From an uncultured Oscillospiraceae bacterium (GTDB lineage: Bacteria > Bacillota > Clostridia > Oscillospirales > Acutalibacteraceae): a stretch of DNA of 40,178 nucleotides. This document shows positions 5,800 to 15,213 of this stretch, piece by piece (within the stretch, counting starts at the first letter, position 1; each line of letters opens with the position of its first letter). The stretch spans positions 1 to 40,178 of the forward strand of contig CAJUSM010000021.1 in NCBI GenBank assembly GCA_910588935.1. Direction: 5' to 3'. A model generated the notes under the pieces. It had not been told where the DNA came from and ran no database searches. It saw only the letters and a program-made list of their open reading frames with translations. Position numbers and translations under genes: made by a program.

Positions 5800-6732
5800 A
5801 TGAGTAAAATATACACCTCGGCCGAAGAGCTGGTAGGGCGCACGCCCTTGCTGGAGCTCCGGGGCCTTTCGGAAAATTTGGGTATTCAGGCCCGCCTTCT
5901 TGCAAAACTAGAATACCTGAACCCTGCCGGCAGTGTAAAGGACCGAGTGGCAAAAGCCATGCTTGACGACGCCGAGGCCAAGGGGCAGCTGAGCCCTGGC
6001 GGGGTTATCATTGAGCCTACCTCTGGCAACACAGGGGTGGGGCTGTGCAGTGTGGCCGCTGCCAGGGGCTACAAAGCCATTATCGTTATGCCAGACACCA
6101 TGAGCATGGAGCGCCGCCTGCTGATGAAAGCCTACGGCGCCCAGCTGGTGCTCACCGATGGCAGCCTTGGCATGACCGGTGCCATTGAAAAAGCCCAAGA
6201 GCTGGCCAAAGAGATTCCCGGCAGCGTGATCCCCGGCCAGTTTACAAACCCAGCCAACCCCGCCGTCCACCTGGCCACCACCGGCCCGGAAATCTGGGAG
6301 GATACAGATGGAAAAATCGATATGTTTGTCGCCGGCGCCGGCACTGGCGGCACCATTACAGGCGTGGGGAAATACTTAAAAGCCCAAAACCCTCGAATCC
6401 AAGTTGTAGCCGTGGAGCCCGCTGGTTCCCCTGTGCTCAGTGCCGGCCACGGCGGCCCTCATCAGCTCCAGGGGCTGGGGGCGGGGTTTGTGCCAGAAGT
6501 GCTTGATACCTCTGTGTACGACCAGGTGATCCCGGTAAAGGATGAAGACGCCTTTGCCCTAGGCCGGCTGATGGGCCGGACCCAGGGGGTTTTGGTGGGC
6601 ATCTCCTCCGGCGCGGCTCTATGGGCGGCTCAAGAGCTGGCCAGGCAGCCGGGAAACCAAGGGAAAACCATTGTAGCCCTCCTTCCCGACGGCGGCGAAC
6701 GGTACCTTTCCACTGCTATGTATGCCGGGTAG
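5800..6732 (+). CDS. cysK: Cysteine synthase (O-acetylserine sulfhydrylase)
   Basis: Converts O-acetylserine and sulfide to cysteine and acetate; cytosolic PLP enzyme, fold type II. 310 residues, the normal length. The PLP lysine is K47 in 'NPAGSVKDR', the substrate loop is 'TSGNTG' (74-79), and the phosphate-binding loop is 'GTGGTITG' near residue 180. ATG 5800 lies 10 nt after AGGAGG; a GTG two codons earlier would be only 4 nt from it and is less likely. Monocistronic: own promoter and a strong terminator follow. Cystathionine beta-synthase is excluded by length and the absence of CBS domains. Confidence 0.95.
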   Translation: MSKIYTSAEELVGRTPLLELRGLSENLGIQARLLAKLEYLNPAGSVKDRVAKAMLDDAEAKGQLSPGGVIIEPTSGNTGVGLCSVAAARGYKAIIVMPDTMSMERRLLMKAYGAQLVLTDGSLGMTGAIEKAQELAKEIPGSVIPGQFTNPANPAVHLATTGPEIWEDTDGKIDMFVAGAGTGGTITGVGKYLKAQNPRIQVVAVEPAGSPVLSAGHGGPHQLQGLGAGFVPEVLDTSVYDQVIPVKDEDAFALGRLMGRTQGVLVGISSGAALWAAQELARQPGNQGKTIVALLPDGGERYLSTAMYAG

Positions 6733-6770
6733 GGAGAAGACGGAAACTTTTGGGTTTTTTATTTCGGAAA

Positions 6771-6806
6771 GGCAGGTCCCCTGTTTCCAGGGGACCTGCC
6801 TTTTGG
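6771..6806 (+). terminator. cysK terminator
   Basis: GGCAGGTCCCCTG (6771-6783) pairs perfectly with CAGGGGACCTGCC (6788-6800), followed by TTTT. Confidence 0.9.
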
Positions 6807-7130
6807 CTTTTGGGGCATTCACCCAAAAGCAGAATAGAGCGTTATTCCCCTGCAGCCTGGTTATATTGGGATATACACCGTGTTTGCCAGCATCCAGGCT
6901 TTGTCCTATTTTTTGGGGGTTTCCATGGTGTTAACTGTAAGGCCGCTTGTGATTTTTCTATACAGAACGGTATCTTCCGCGCCAAGTTCATCCTTATTAT
7001 CCCGTTTCTATACAGTGAAACTGCGGCGTTTCCCGCGCAATTCGCGGCCAGAAAAGTTGCATAAACCACCCCAGTTCTTTGAGCAAAAACAGGACAAAGT
7101 GCTGAAAAATGACTTTTTGTAAAAACCCCC
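6807..7130. other. Intergenic stretch upstream of the ABC exporter, nothing clear
   Basis: About 320 bases. TTTCTATACAG occurs twice (near 6954 and 7004) around CGGTATC/CCCGT sequences. No ORF has a ribosome binding site and no RNA family is evident. It may hold regulatory sites for the exporter. Confidence 0.3.
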
Positions 7131-7158
7131 TTTCATTTTTCTGCCTGTCCGCTATAAT
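7131..7158 (+). promoter_or_regulatory. Probable promoter of the ABC exporter operon
   Basis: TATAAT at 7153-7158 is a perfect -10; the best -35 is TTTCAT (7131-7136) with a 16-bp spacer. The start would be near 7165, giving a ~100-nt leader that includes a small GCCCCACGGGGC hairpin before the ribosome binding site. Confidence 0.5.
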
Positions 7159-7261
7159 AGGGAAAGCTTTTCGAAAAGCATCTGGCCCGCCTGAGGCGCA
7201 CAGGAGGGTTAAAAAACTGCCCCACGGGGCTCTTTGCTTTTGGCAAAGGAGGGTATTACTT

Positions 7262-9031
7262 ATGTTTCAGCTACGATGGGTATGGGCGCGTATGGCTGGC
7301 TCCCACAAGCGCTATGTGTTTGCCCTGTTCTCTACCGCAATTCTGGCCGTGCTCGAACTGGGCAACTCTATGATTACGGCCACCATTATGGACACGGTTT
7401 TTAAGCCGCTGCAGGATTCTGGCCTGGTTACCCCAGAGGTGGTAAAGCACCTAGGGCTTTTGGCCGCCCTGCTGGTGGGCTTTACCTTGTTCCGCACGGG
7501 CTTTGGCTATCTTTCCCTTATGACCTATGAAACCTGCTCTCAAAAGCTGATCTACCAGCTCCGCCGAGACCTGTACCAGAACATGCAGGAGCAGGACCAG
7601 GCCTTTTTCTCTACCAACCGCACCGGCGACCTGATGACCCGCCTTACAGGAGATATGGATATGATCCGCCATGCCGTGTGCTGGGTGCTTCGCCAGCTGA
7701 TCAGCTGCACGGTCCTTTTCCTTACCACAGCTATTACCTTTTTGGTTACCGACTGGCTCTTTGCCCTTTCTATGCTTTTAGCTACACCGCTTATCTTCCT
7801 GCTCACCCTGCTCTTTTCCAAAAGGGTGCACCCCCTGTATGTAGAGCTTAGGGAAAAGCTCTCTCGGCTGAACACCGCCGCCCAAGAGAACATTGCAGGC
7901 AACCGGGTGGTAAAGGCCTTTGCCCGGGAAGATTACGAGATTGCCCGCTTTGACGAGAAGAACCGGGACTATAAGCAGGCCAACAAAACCGCCTCGCTGC
8001 TTTGGCTGAAGTTCAGCCCATATATCGACACCCTTTCCCAGGCTCTTTCCATTGCCGTGCTGCTGGTGGGCGGCACTTTCCTAATCAGCGGGAGAATCTC
8101 TATTGGTACCTTTACCCTGTTCAATTCCTTAACCTGGACCCTTTCCAACCCCATGCGCATGCTTGGGATGCATTTAAACGACCTGCAGCGTTTCTTTGCC
8201 AGCTCCAGCAAAATTATAGAGCTCTATTATGCAAAATCCACCATTGTCTCCCGGCCAGACGCCCAAAAACCAACGGAACGGATAAAGGGCAAAGTGGAGT
8301 TTCATAAGGCCAGCCTCACCCTCCATGGGACCGAGGTGCTTAAGGACATTGAGCTGACCATTGAGCCTGGGGAGACCGTGGCCATTATGGGCCCCACCGG
8401 CTCGGGAAAAACCTCTTTGGTCAGCCTGATTCCCCGGTTTACCGATACAACCAAAGGCCAGGTAACCATAGACGGCCTGCCTGTACGCCTATATGACCTG
8501 CATGCCCTGCGCTCTTCCATTGGCATTGCCACCCAGGATGTGTTCCTATTCTCCGACTCGGTAGACGGGAACATTGCCTACGGCAACAGCAGCCTTTCGG
8601 AAGAGGAGGTAAAGCGCTACGCCAAAATGGCTGACGTAGACTTTGCCGAAAAGCTCGCTGAGGGCTTTGACACCGTGATTGGCGAACGAGGCACAGGCCT
8701 TTCTGGGGGGCAAAAGCAGCGCATTGCCCTGGCCCGGGCCTTGGCCGTGCGGCCCAGCCTGCTGATTCTGGATGACACCACCAGCGCTGTGGACCTGGAA
8801 ACAGAAAAATACATTCAAGACCAGCTGGCCGCTTTAGATTTTCCCTGTACCAAGATTATTGTCGCCCAGCGCATCTCCACAACCAAGCGGGCAGACAAAA
8901 TCGTGATTCTGGAAAACGGCCGGATTACCGAGACCGGCACCCACCAGGAGCTCTCCCAAAAGCCCGGCTATTACCGGGAAGTTTTCCTGCTGCAAAACGG
9001 CGGGACCGAAGACGAAAGGCAGGTGGTCTAA
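7262..9031 (+). CDS. Heterodimeric ABC exporter, subunit with degenerate ATPase site
   Basis: 589 residues: six transmembrane helices (about 1-320) fused to a nucleotide-binding domain (about 345-589). Walker A is 'GPTGSGKTS' and the signature is 'LSGGQKQR'. Walker B is 'LLILDDTTS', with Asp in place of the catalytic Glu, and the switch position reads 'VAQRIS', with Gln in place of His. These changes mark the degenerate half of heterodimeric exporters such as TM287/288, BmrCD and LmrCD. ATG 7262 follows AAAGGAGGG by 8 nt; an upstream in-frame start would add ~51 residues unlike the family. It is followed after 1 nt by the partner subunit. The substrate is unknown (drugs, lipids or peptides); no C39 peptidase domain is present. 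Confidence 0.92.
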   Translation: MFQLRWVWARMAGSHKRYVFALFSTAILAVLELGNSMITATIMDTVFKPLQDSGLVTPEVVKHLGLLAALLVGFTLFRTGFGYLSLMTYETCSQKLIYQLRRDLYQNMQEQDQAFFSTNRTGDLMTRLTGDMDMIRHAVCWVLRQLISCTVLFLTTAITFLVTDWLFALSMLLATPLIFLLTLLFSKRVHPLYVELREKLSRLNTAAQENIAGNRVVKAFAREDYEIARFDEKNRDYKQANKTASLLWLKFSPYIDTLSQALSIAVLLVGGTFLISGRISIGTFTLFNSLTWTLSNPMRMLGMHLNDLQRFFASSSKIIELYYAKSTIVSRPDAQKPTERIKGKVEFHKASLTLHGTEVLKDIELTIEPGETVAIMGPTGSGKTSLVSLIPRFTDTTKGQVTIDGLPVRLYDLHALRSSIGIATQDVFLFSDSVDGNIAYGNSSLSEEEVKRYAKMADVDFAEKLAEGFDTVIGERGTGLSGGQKQRIALARALAVRPSLLILDDTTSAVDLETEKYIQDQLAALDFPCTKIIVAQRISTTKRADKIVILENGRITETGTHQELSQKPGYYREVFLLQNGGTEDERQVV

Positions 9032-9032
9032 C

Positions 9033-10802
9033 ATGGCACGCAACCGCTTTGACGTGGACGAAAACCTGGAAACGCCCTTTAACATAAAGCATCTGCTGCG
9101 GGCCGGCACCTATATTGGCCGGCATAAAAAGAAAATGGCCCTCTCTTTGGTTTACTCCGCCATTTCCGCTGCCGCCGCCCTAGTAGGCCCCCTGCTTGTG
9201 CAGCGGGGAATCAATGTTTCTGTGCCCAACCGAGACTACCGGGAGCTGGTGCTGCTCTCCTTTGGGATGCTGGCTGCCATTCTGGTATCTGTGCTCTTTG
9301 CCCGGGTACGCAGCAAATACATGATTGACGTAGGGCAGGAGATTATCTATGATATCCGCAAGGACCTGTTTGAGCACCTGCAAAAGCTGCCCTTCCAGTT
9401 TTATGATGACAGGCCTCACGGAAAGATTCTGACCCGGGTAATCAACTATGTCAACTCTGTATCCGACGCCCTTTCTAACGGCATTGTCAACTTTGTGCTG
9501 GAGATCTTTAACCTGGTGCTGATCGCCATTTTTATGTTCCTCTGTGATTTCCGTCTATCCCTGGTGGTCATGGCTGGCGTGCCCCTGCTACTGGTGGTTG
9601 TTTTTCTGGTGAAGCCCGCCCAGCGCCGGGCTTGGCAGGATGTCTCCAACAAAAGCTCCAACCTAAACGCCTACCTTCACGAGAGCCTGGAAGGGGTGAA
9701 AATTACCCAGGCCTTTACCCGGGAAGAGGAGAACGCCGGCATTTACGACCGGCTGAACAAAAACTGCTACCGCACCTGGATGAAAGCCCAGTATACCTCT
9801 AACCTGATCTGGGTATCTGTGGATAATATTTCCACCTGGGTGGTAGCGGCCATGTACCTGGTAGGGCTCACCACCCTGGGGCCCAGTATGCAAATTGGCA
9901 CCATCATCGCCATTTCCTCCTATGCCTGGCGGTTCTGGCAGCCCATTCTCAGCCTTTCCAACCTGTACAATACCTTTATCAATGCTGTGGCATACCTGGA
10001 GCGTATTTTCGAAATGATGGACGAACCGGTTACCGTGGACGACGCCCCTGGCGCCGGGGAGCTCCCGCCTATTCAGGGCGCTGTCACCTTTGAAGACGTG
10101 GTGTTCTCTTACGATGGCACGGTTAATGTGCTGGAAAACTTTAACCTAGATGTAAGGCCCGGAGAATCTGTGGCTCTGGTGGGTCCCACCGGCGCGGGAA
10201 AAACTACCGTGGTCAACCTGGTCTCCCGGTTCTATAACCTGACCGCTGGCCGGGTACTGCTGGACGGCCACGACATCTCCCAGGTTACTCTAAAATCTTT
10301 GCGCGGCCAGATGGGCATTATGCTTCAGGACAGCTTCATTTTTTCTGGCAGCATTATGGACAATATTCGGTACGGCCGGCTGGACGCCACCGACGAAGAG
10401 GTCATTGCCGCGGCGAAAACGGTATGTGCCCATGACTTTATCAGCCAGATGGAGGACGGGTACAACACCCAGGTAAACGAACGGGGCTCTAGACTGAGCC
10501 AAGGCCAGCGGCAGCTGGTGGCCTTTGCCCGAACACTGCTCTCTGACCCTAAGATTCTGGTGCTGGACGAGGCCACCTCCTCCATTGACGCCAAAACGGA
10601 GCGGCTGGTCCAGCAGGGCCTGCAGGCTCTTTTAAAAGGGCGGACCTCCTTTATCATTGCCCACCGGCTTTCTACCATTAAGAACTGCGACCGGATCCTC
10701 TACATATCTGATAAGGGGATTGGGGAAATGGGTACCCACCAGGAACTGCTGGAGAAGAAGGGGAAGTACTATCATTTGTATACGGCCCAGGTGGAAGATT
10801 GA
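9033..10802 (+). CDS. Heterodimeric ABC exporter, catalytically complete subunit
   Basis: 589 residues, the same length as its partner. Transmembrane domain about 1-325, ATPase domain about 345-589. Walker A is 'GPTGAGKTT' and Walker B is 'ILVLDEATS' with the catalytic Glu. The switch is 'IIAHRLST' with His, and the signature is the variant 'LSQGQRQL'. In a heterodimer this variant signature pairs with the degenerate Walker site of the first subunit, as in BmrC/LmrC-type exporters. It starts 1 nt after the stop of the first subunit, so the two are co-translated. The operon ends in the long hairpin at 10868-10972. Substrate unknown. Confidence 0.92.
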   Translation: MARNRFDVDENLETPFNIKHLLRAGTYIGRHKKKMALSLVYSAISAAAALVGPLLVQRGINVSVPNRDYRELVLLSFGMLAAILVSVLFARVRSKYMIDVGQEIIYDIRKDLFEHLQKLPFQFYDDRPHGKILTRVINYVNSVSDALSNGIVNFVLEIFNLVLIAIFMFLCDFRLSLVVMAGVPLLLVVVFLVKPAQRRAWQDVSNKSSNLNAYLHESLEGVKITQAFTREEENAGIYDRLNKNCYRTWMKAQYTSNLIWVSVDNISTWVVAAMYLVGLTTLGPSMQIGTIIAISSYAWRFWQPILSLSNLYNTFINAVAYLERIFEMMDEPVTVDDAPGAGELPPIQGAVTFEDVVFSYDGTVNVLENFNLDVRPGESVALVGPTGAGKTTVVNLVSRFYNLTAGRVLLDGHDISQVTLKSLRGQMGIMLQDSFIFSGSIMDNIRYGRLDATDEEVIAAAKTVCAHDFISQMEDGYNTQVNERGSRLSQGQRQLVAFARTLLSDPKILVLDEATSSIDAKTERLVQQGLQALLKGRTSFIIAHRLSTIKNCDRILYISDKGIGEMGTHQELLEKKGKYYHLYTAQVED

Positions 10803-10867
10803 GGCTGGGATAAGGGGAAAAAGCCCAGCAAAAAGAAACCGGTGCGCGAAGCGCCAGAGGCCTTTAC

Positions 10868-10972
10868 AAAAAAATTCGGGGCATGACCCCGGCAGCCCTT
10901 GACCGAAACTTAACGGTATCATTCCGAAATGTTATGGTCAAGGCTGCCGGGATATGCATCCCGAATTTTTTT
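10868..10972. repeat. Long inverted repeat, probable bidirectional terminator
   Basis: A 37-bp arm at 10868-10904 (starts AAAAAAATTCGGG, ends CTTGACC) is matched with few mismatches by 10936-10972, leaving a 31-nt loop. A/T runs flank both sides, so it can end the ABC operon (plus) and spoIIE (minus). The stem is much longer than needed for a terminator and may be a REP-like repeat. The remaining ~130 bases up to spoIIE show nothing else. Confidence 0.7.
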
Positions 10973-11105
10973 ATTATGATAACGCCTCCAGCAAGGGCAA
11001 GGCCACGAGACTCTGTCCCGCGCTCTGCAACCTTTGTAAAGGCTAACGAAACTTTTGGTATCGCGCCCCGGCTTCTTTGCGTTAGGCTTTTCCTCCTTAG
11101 CTTGG

Positions 11106-13448
11106 TTACTGGAGTACCAGCACTAGGGCCGTTACGTCGTCCTCGTGGCCGTCGCTCCTGCGTTTCTTTGCCTCCTCTGTAATCCTTTGGGCCAGCAGGT
11201 TGGGGTTTTCATCCTCATCCCAGGCCATTACCAGGTCCACCAGCCACTCGTTCCCAGAGGCCACCACCCCATCTGATACCATTACAATAACATCCCCTGG
11301 GTTTAGGTCCCGCTGGCAGCTGGCAAACTCGATTCCGGGCATAATCCCCACCGGAACGCTGGAGGCCTCAATCACCTCGCTTCGCCTCCCTCTGCGCACT
11401 ACACTGCAGGCCGCTCCTGCTTTTCGGAACTCCGTTTGCCCGGTAAATAAATCGATGCAGGCCAAATCCATGGTAGCCAGGGATTCGTCTCCTGACTTTG
11501 CAATCAGCGCGGAATTCACGGTTTGCAGCATACTGTCAAAGCCAATGCCCGCTTTCAGCAGGCTCTCTGCCATTGCCGAGGTCATGGCCCCGTCTACCGC
11601 CGCCCGGCCGCCAGTGCCCATGCCATCGCTGAGCACCGCCACCAGCCTGCCGCATCCATCGTAAAACACATTGGTGCTGTCTCCGCAGAAGGCCCCGCCT
11701 CCCGCGCAATATTGGGAAAAGCCTCTGCCCACATCCAGCTGGGGCCGCTGGCACATTTGGATACGGCAGCGGTCTTCCCAGCTGCTTACGCAGGGCGGAG
11801 AAAATACCCGGCCGCAGGCAGCGGAAATTTCCCGGGTAAAGGCCGAGCGGTTCAGGCGCTTCTGCCGCTCCCTGGCAATTTCCGCCTCCACTGTCATACG
11901 TCCAAACTTGTCCACCCTGCAGCATACCTCTAAGGGGGTTACCCCGCTTTCCTGAAGAATGCCTGCCACCCTTTGGGCGGCCTCTTCATCAAAATGCTGA
12001 TATAAGGAAAACTCCGCCGCCATTTCGTCTAGAATGCCTGCCGTGGTTCTAAAATGGGCCTCTACCACCTCCCGCACTTGGGCGGCCCGAAGCTCCGCCG
12101 CCTCTTTCATTAGGTAGCGTGCATAATTTTTATTCAGCTCGTCCCGCATTTCTCCAGCCCGGCAGCAACGGTCGGAGAATTCCTTGGTAAAATCGCAGGT
12201 TTCCAGCTTTTCCTTCTCCTTAATCGGCTTAGAGAGCTGGGCAAAATTTTCTAGGGTCTGGTCCTTGTATTTCCGCCAGCAAACCGAGCTTAGCCCGCAG
12301 CCAGCGCATATGGTCTCGGTAGACTTATTATATACGCCCTGAAGGTTGGGCGCGCAAACCGTGCTAAGCTTTTGGGAAATCTCCTCTACGGAGGCGGACA
12401 CATTGGTAAGAGCCTGGGAGGCATATTTCAGCCGCATAACAATATTTCCCCTGAGGGCCCCGCCGCTGAGAGAATCGCCCTGAAGGCCGAAAAGCTCCCC
12501 AATTCTCCGGCTTTTTGGCAAAAGCATGTACCCAATGGTGGCAGCGGCTACCTCGATGGCCCCGGTAAAGATTCTGGAATCTCCCGCCCCCACCTGGAGG
12601 GAAGCCACCCCATGGGCGATGATAAACGCTACCGCCGCCGCCACCTTTCCCATAGGGGCAAAGACGCCTGCCATTAGCCCGCCTAACCCATACGCCCCGG
12701 AAAGATAGGAGAGGCCTGCCGTGCTCAGGCCCTGGATAGCCCCTGCCGCCACCCCAGCCACCGAGCCGCCGGCAATTCCGCCCGCTCTGGCACAATAGAG
12801 TACCAGCAGCACCATGAGAGCCCGGCCTACAGATACCCCCATAATACTTACCCCTGAAAAAGCCAGCACCACCACTCCCAGGCTAATGGTCAGGGCCGCC
12901 ACGTCCCCGCTGTCTAAAATACCGGACCGGATGCCTGGTTTTTTGCCTTCCCCACCCACCAGCAGCCCCCCGGACCGGTAGAAAAAGTAGGCGCTGCCCG
13001 CCCCCAGAAAGGACTCGGCCACATATAGCGCGGCTGTATAGCTTACAGAGCCATTGAGGAAAACCATGGTCATGCCGGTTAGCAGCAGTGGCAAAAAGGC
13101 AGCTGTGGGCGCGAACATGGGATGGCTGTTGATGGTTTTTAGCTCTGAAAGGGACCAGCGTATGGCTGTAACGGCAATTAATGCCGCCGCGTACCGTACA
13201 GGCACATACACCGGCGATGGAATCAGGTAGCCGAAAAAAGCTCCCATTGCCCCAGCCCAAAGCCCAGCCCGAGGAACGCCAGCCGCCAGCGCCACCCCAA
13301 AGGGAGCATATTTGCCGAACACCAGCCCTCGGGAGCAGATTAGCCCGGCCAAAAAGCTGCCCGCCGCAATCAGGGCCTTACGGGCATACTCACTGTGGAG
13401 ATAATCCTCTAGGCTGCCCATCATTTGTTTGATACGACTCATTTCCAT
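11106..13448 (-). CDS. spoIIE: Stage II sporulation protein E (PP2C phosphatase)
   Basis: Membrane phosphatase that dephosphorylates SpoIIAA in the forespore to release sigma-F; it also associates with the polar septum. About 780 residues, close to the usual ~800-830. The N-terminal ~320 residues are a polytopic membrane region ('AALIAAGSFLAGLICSRG'-like helices), then a central region with 'CAGCGLSSVCW'. The C-terminal PP2C domain has the metal-binding blocks 'VLSDGMGTGGRA' and 'VSDGVV'. ATG 13448 is preferred because GAGGCGG lies 8 nt upstream; a GTG three codons earlier is possible. Monocistronic on the minus strand. This gene shows that the organism can form endospores. Confidence 0.95.
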   Translation of the reverse strand: MEMSRIKQMMGSLEDYLHSEYARKALIAAGSFLAGLICSRGLVFGKYAPFGVALAAGVPRAGLWAGAMGAFFGYLIPSPVYVPVRYAAALIAVTAIRWSLSELKTINSHPMFAPTAAFLPLLLTGMTMVFLNGSVSYTAALYVAESFLGAGSAYFFYRSGGLLVGGEGKKPGIRSGILDSGDVAALTISLGVVVLAFSGVSIMGVSVGRALMVLLVLYCARAGGIAGGSVAGVAAGAIQGLSTAGLSYLSGAYGLGGLMAGVFAPMGKVAAAVAFIIAHGVASLQVGAGDSRIFTGAIEVAAATIGYMLLPKSRRIGELFGLQGDSLSGGALRGNIVMRLKYASQALTNVSASVEEISQKLSTVCAPNLQGVYNKSTETICAGCGLSSVCWRKYKDQTLENFAQLSKPIKEKEKLETCDFTKEFSDRCCRAGEMRDELNKNYARYLMKEAAELRAAQVREVVEAHFRTTAGILDEMAAEFSLYQHFDEEAAQRVAGILQESGVTPLEVCCRVDKFGRMTVEAEIARERQKRLNRSAFTREISAACGRVFSPPCVSSWEDRCRIQMCQRPQLDVGRGFSQYCAGGGAFCGDSTNVFYDGCGRLVAVLSDGMGTGGRAAVDGAMTSAMAESLLKAGIGFDSMLQTVNSALIAKSGDESLATMDLACIDLFTGQTEFRKAGAACSVVRRGRRSEVIEASSVPVGIMPGIEFASCQRDLNPGDVIVMVSDGVVASGNEWLVDLVMAWDEDENPNLLAQRITEEAKKRRSDGHEDDVTALVLVLQ

Positions 13449-13533
13449 ACAAAACACCGCCTCATCATAAAATCCGACCTACCTCGGCCCCATCTTCCGA
13501 AATTATGGAAACCTCTATGCAGTCAGTGAGGAG

Positions 13534-13567
13534 ATTATACCTCTCAAAAAGAAAAATAAATGTCGCT
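13534..13567 (-). promoter_or_regulatory. Candidate spoIIE promoter with possible 0A box
   Basis: The minus strand reads TATAAT at 13539-13534, 86 bp before the start codon, with no good -35 at normal spacing. The plus strand has TGTCGCT at 13561-13567, close to the Spo0A box TGTCGAA. A Spo0A-activated sigma-A promoter with a poor -35 is what Bacillus spoIIE uses; here it is suggestive only. Confidence 0.35.
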
Positions 13568-13781
13568 TGCAGTATGGAAAAAACAGGCATATTCCGCTGC
13601 ATCCCGCCGCTTTCAGCGGTTGACAGGGAAAGCGAGAAGCAATGAATCGAAAAAGAATCTCAAAAAGTTATGACAACTTGGTTATGAAAACCCGCGCCTT
13701 CTCCCTTTTTCCGCAAAGCCGGCCTCCCAGCGCGCCCCCAAAGCCAGCGGGGGAAATTGGGCGTTTCCTGGCCGCCGGCAT

Positions 13782-13810
13782 TTGACTTTTTCCCTTTCAC
13801 AGAATATAAT
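13782..13810 (+). promoter_or_regulatory. Sigma-A promoter of the aminotransferase gene
   Basis: TTGACT (13782-13787), 17-bp spacer, TATAAT (13805-13810). Start near 13817, leader ~90 nt. Confidence 0.8.
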
Positions 13811-13906
13811 GGTGAAAACAGCGGCACTCTCCTTTTGCCGCCTTTGGGTATACCAAGCCCTTCGGCTTTACCAGAAATCCCTCATAAAGGAAGGATAGAT
13901 GATTTT

Positions 13907-15103
13907 ATGGAATATCAGTTTTCCCAAAGGGTGACGAGCCTGAAGCCCTCCGCCATCCGTGAAATTCTAAAGAACTCCTCCGCCCCTGGCGTTATCCCCC
14001 TTTCCGCCGGCAATCCGGCCCCAGACGCTTTCCCGGCAGAAGATATTCGGGCAATCTCTCAGCAGCTCCTTACCGATACCCCCATGGAAGCCCTGCAGTA
14101 CAGCGTTACCGAGGGTTACCCCCCTTTGCGCCAGCATGTAAAGGAATATATGGCCAATAAGCACCATGTGGGCAGCGATTTCGACGAAATTTTAATTACC
14201 AGCGGCGCCCAGCAGGTGATGGATCTTTTAACGAAAACCATGCTCAACGAAGGGGATACGGTCCTCTGCGAATCTCCCAGCTTTATCGGCTCTTTAAACA
14301 CTTTCCGCTCCTACCAGGCCAGGCTGGTGGGCGTGGAGATGGAGCCGGACGGCATTAGCATACAGGGTCTGCAGCAAGCCTTGGAAACCCAGAAAAACAT
14401 AAAGTACCTGTACACCATCCCCAATTTTCAAAATCCCTCTGGCATTACCATGAGCCTGGAAAAGCGGAAAAAGGTCTATGAGCTCTGCCGGGACCACAAT
14501 GTCCTCATTTTAGAGGACAACCCCTATGGGGATCTGCGCTTCGCAGGAGAGGACCTGCCCTCCATCAAGTCCTTTGATGAAGCCGGAATTGTGGTATATG
14601 CTGGCTCCTTCTCTAAGGTGATCTCCCCTGGCATGCGGGTGGGCTTTGTAATTGGGCCTCAGCCGGTGGTACAAAAGATGGTGGTGTGCAAGCAAGGCGA
14701 GGATGTTCACTCCAATATCTGGGCCCAGATTGTGTGCCATCGTTTTATGACCCAACGGGACTACGAGGCCCATTTGAACCGGCTCCGGTGTATTTACCGG
14801 CGGAAAAGCACCGTGCTGCTGGAGGCCATGGAAGCCCATTTTGCCCCGCTGATTACCTGGAACACCTTCCAGGGCGGTCTTTTTGCCTGGTGCACCCTGC
14901 CGGATTCCATTGATATGCTGGAATTTGTCCGCCGGGGAAGCCAGCGAAAAGCCTGTGTGGTTCCTGGTACCGCATTCCTTACCGACGAAGCCCAGCCCTG
15001 CTCCTGTTTCCGCATTAATTTCTCTACCCCCAGCGACCAGCAGCTGGAGGAAGGCATCCAGATTTTAGGTGAGCTTGCCCGGGAAATGAGCGCCGGAAAA
15101 TAG
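13907..15103 (+). CDS. PLP-dependent aminotransferase (class I/II, LysN/2-aminoadipate type)
   Basis: 398 residues, fold type I. The PLP lysine is in 'AGSFSKVISPGMRVGF'. 'NFQNPSGITM' and 'LEDNPYGDLRF' are the substrate and cofactor blocks typical of the Aro8/LysN/MocR-catalytic group, here without the N-terminal GntR helix-turn-helix of MocR regulators. It probably transfers amino groups between 2-oxoglutarate and branched, aromatic or aminoadipate-like amino acids; the exact substrate cannot be told from sequence. ATG 13907 is chosen because the family begins here ('MEYQFSQRV'); AAAGGAAGG lies 12 nt upstream. A hairpin follows, and argS begins 110 bp downstream. Confidence 0.88.
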   Translation: MEYQFSQRVTSLKPSAIREILKNSSAPGVIPLSAGNPAPDAFPAEDIRAISQQLLTDTPMEALQYSVTEGYPPLRQHVKEYMANKHHVGSDFDEILITSGAQQVMDLLTKTMLNEGDTVLCESPSFIGSLNTFRSYQARLVGVEMEPDGISIQGLQQALETQKNIKYLYTIPNFQNPSGITMSLEKRKKVYELCRDHNVLILEDNPYGDLRFAGEDLPSIKSFDEAGIVVYAGSFSKVISPGMRVGFVIGPQPVVQKMVVCKQGEDVHSNIWAQIVCHRFMTQRDYEAHLNRLRCIYRRKSTVLLEAMEAHFAPLITWNTFQGGLFAWCTLPDSIDMLEFVRRGSQRKACVVPGTAFLTDEAQPCSCFRINFSTPSDQQLEEGIQILGELAREMSAGK

Positions 15104-15111
15104 CAAACACT

Positions 15112-15130
15112 GGCCAGGCCCTGGCCTTTT
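15112..15130 (+). terminator. Weak terminator-like hairpin between aminotransferase gene and argS
   Basis: GGCCAG (15112-15117) and CTGGCC (15121-15126) enclose a 3-nt loop and are followed by TTTT. It is short, so read-through into argS is likely. Confidence 0.45.
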
Positions 15131-15213
15131 CAGAGAAAGCGGCCTCTGCATTTTCCCTATTTTCTTAGAGAGCCCCAGCCCATAAACTATAACAGCAAGG
15201 AGAACTGAAAAAT

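Noticed and set aside
7109..7261. 51-residue N-terminal extension of the first ABC subunit
   Set aside because: The extension overlaps the promoter and leader, and a strong AAAGGAGGG lies 8 nt before ATG 7262, which gives the normal family length.
11200..11955. Long plus-strand ORFs antisense to spoIIE
   Set aside because: They are caused by G+C-rich codon composition of spoIIE; they have no ribosome binding sites or family features.
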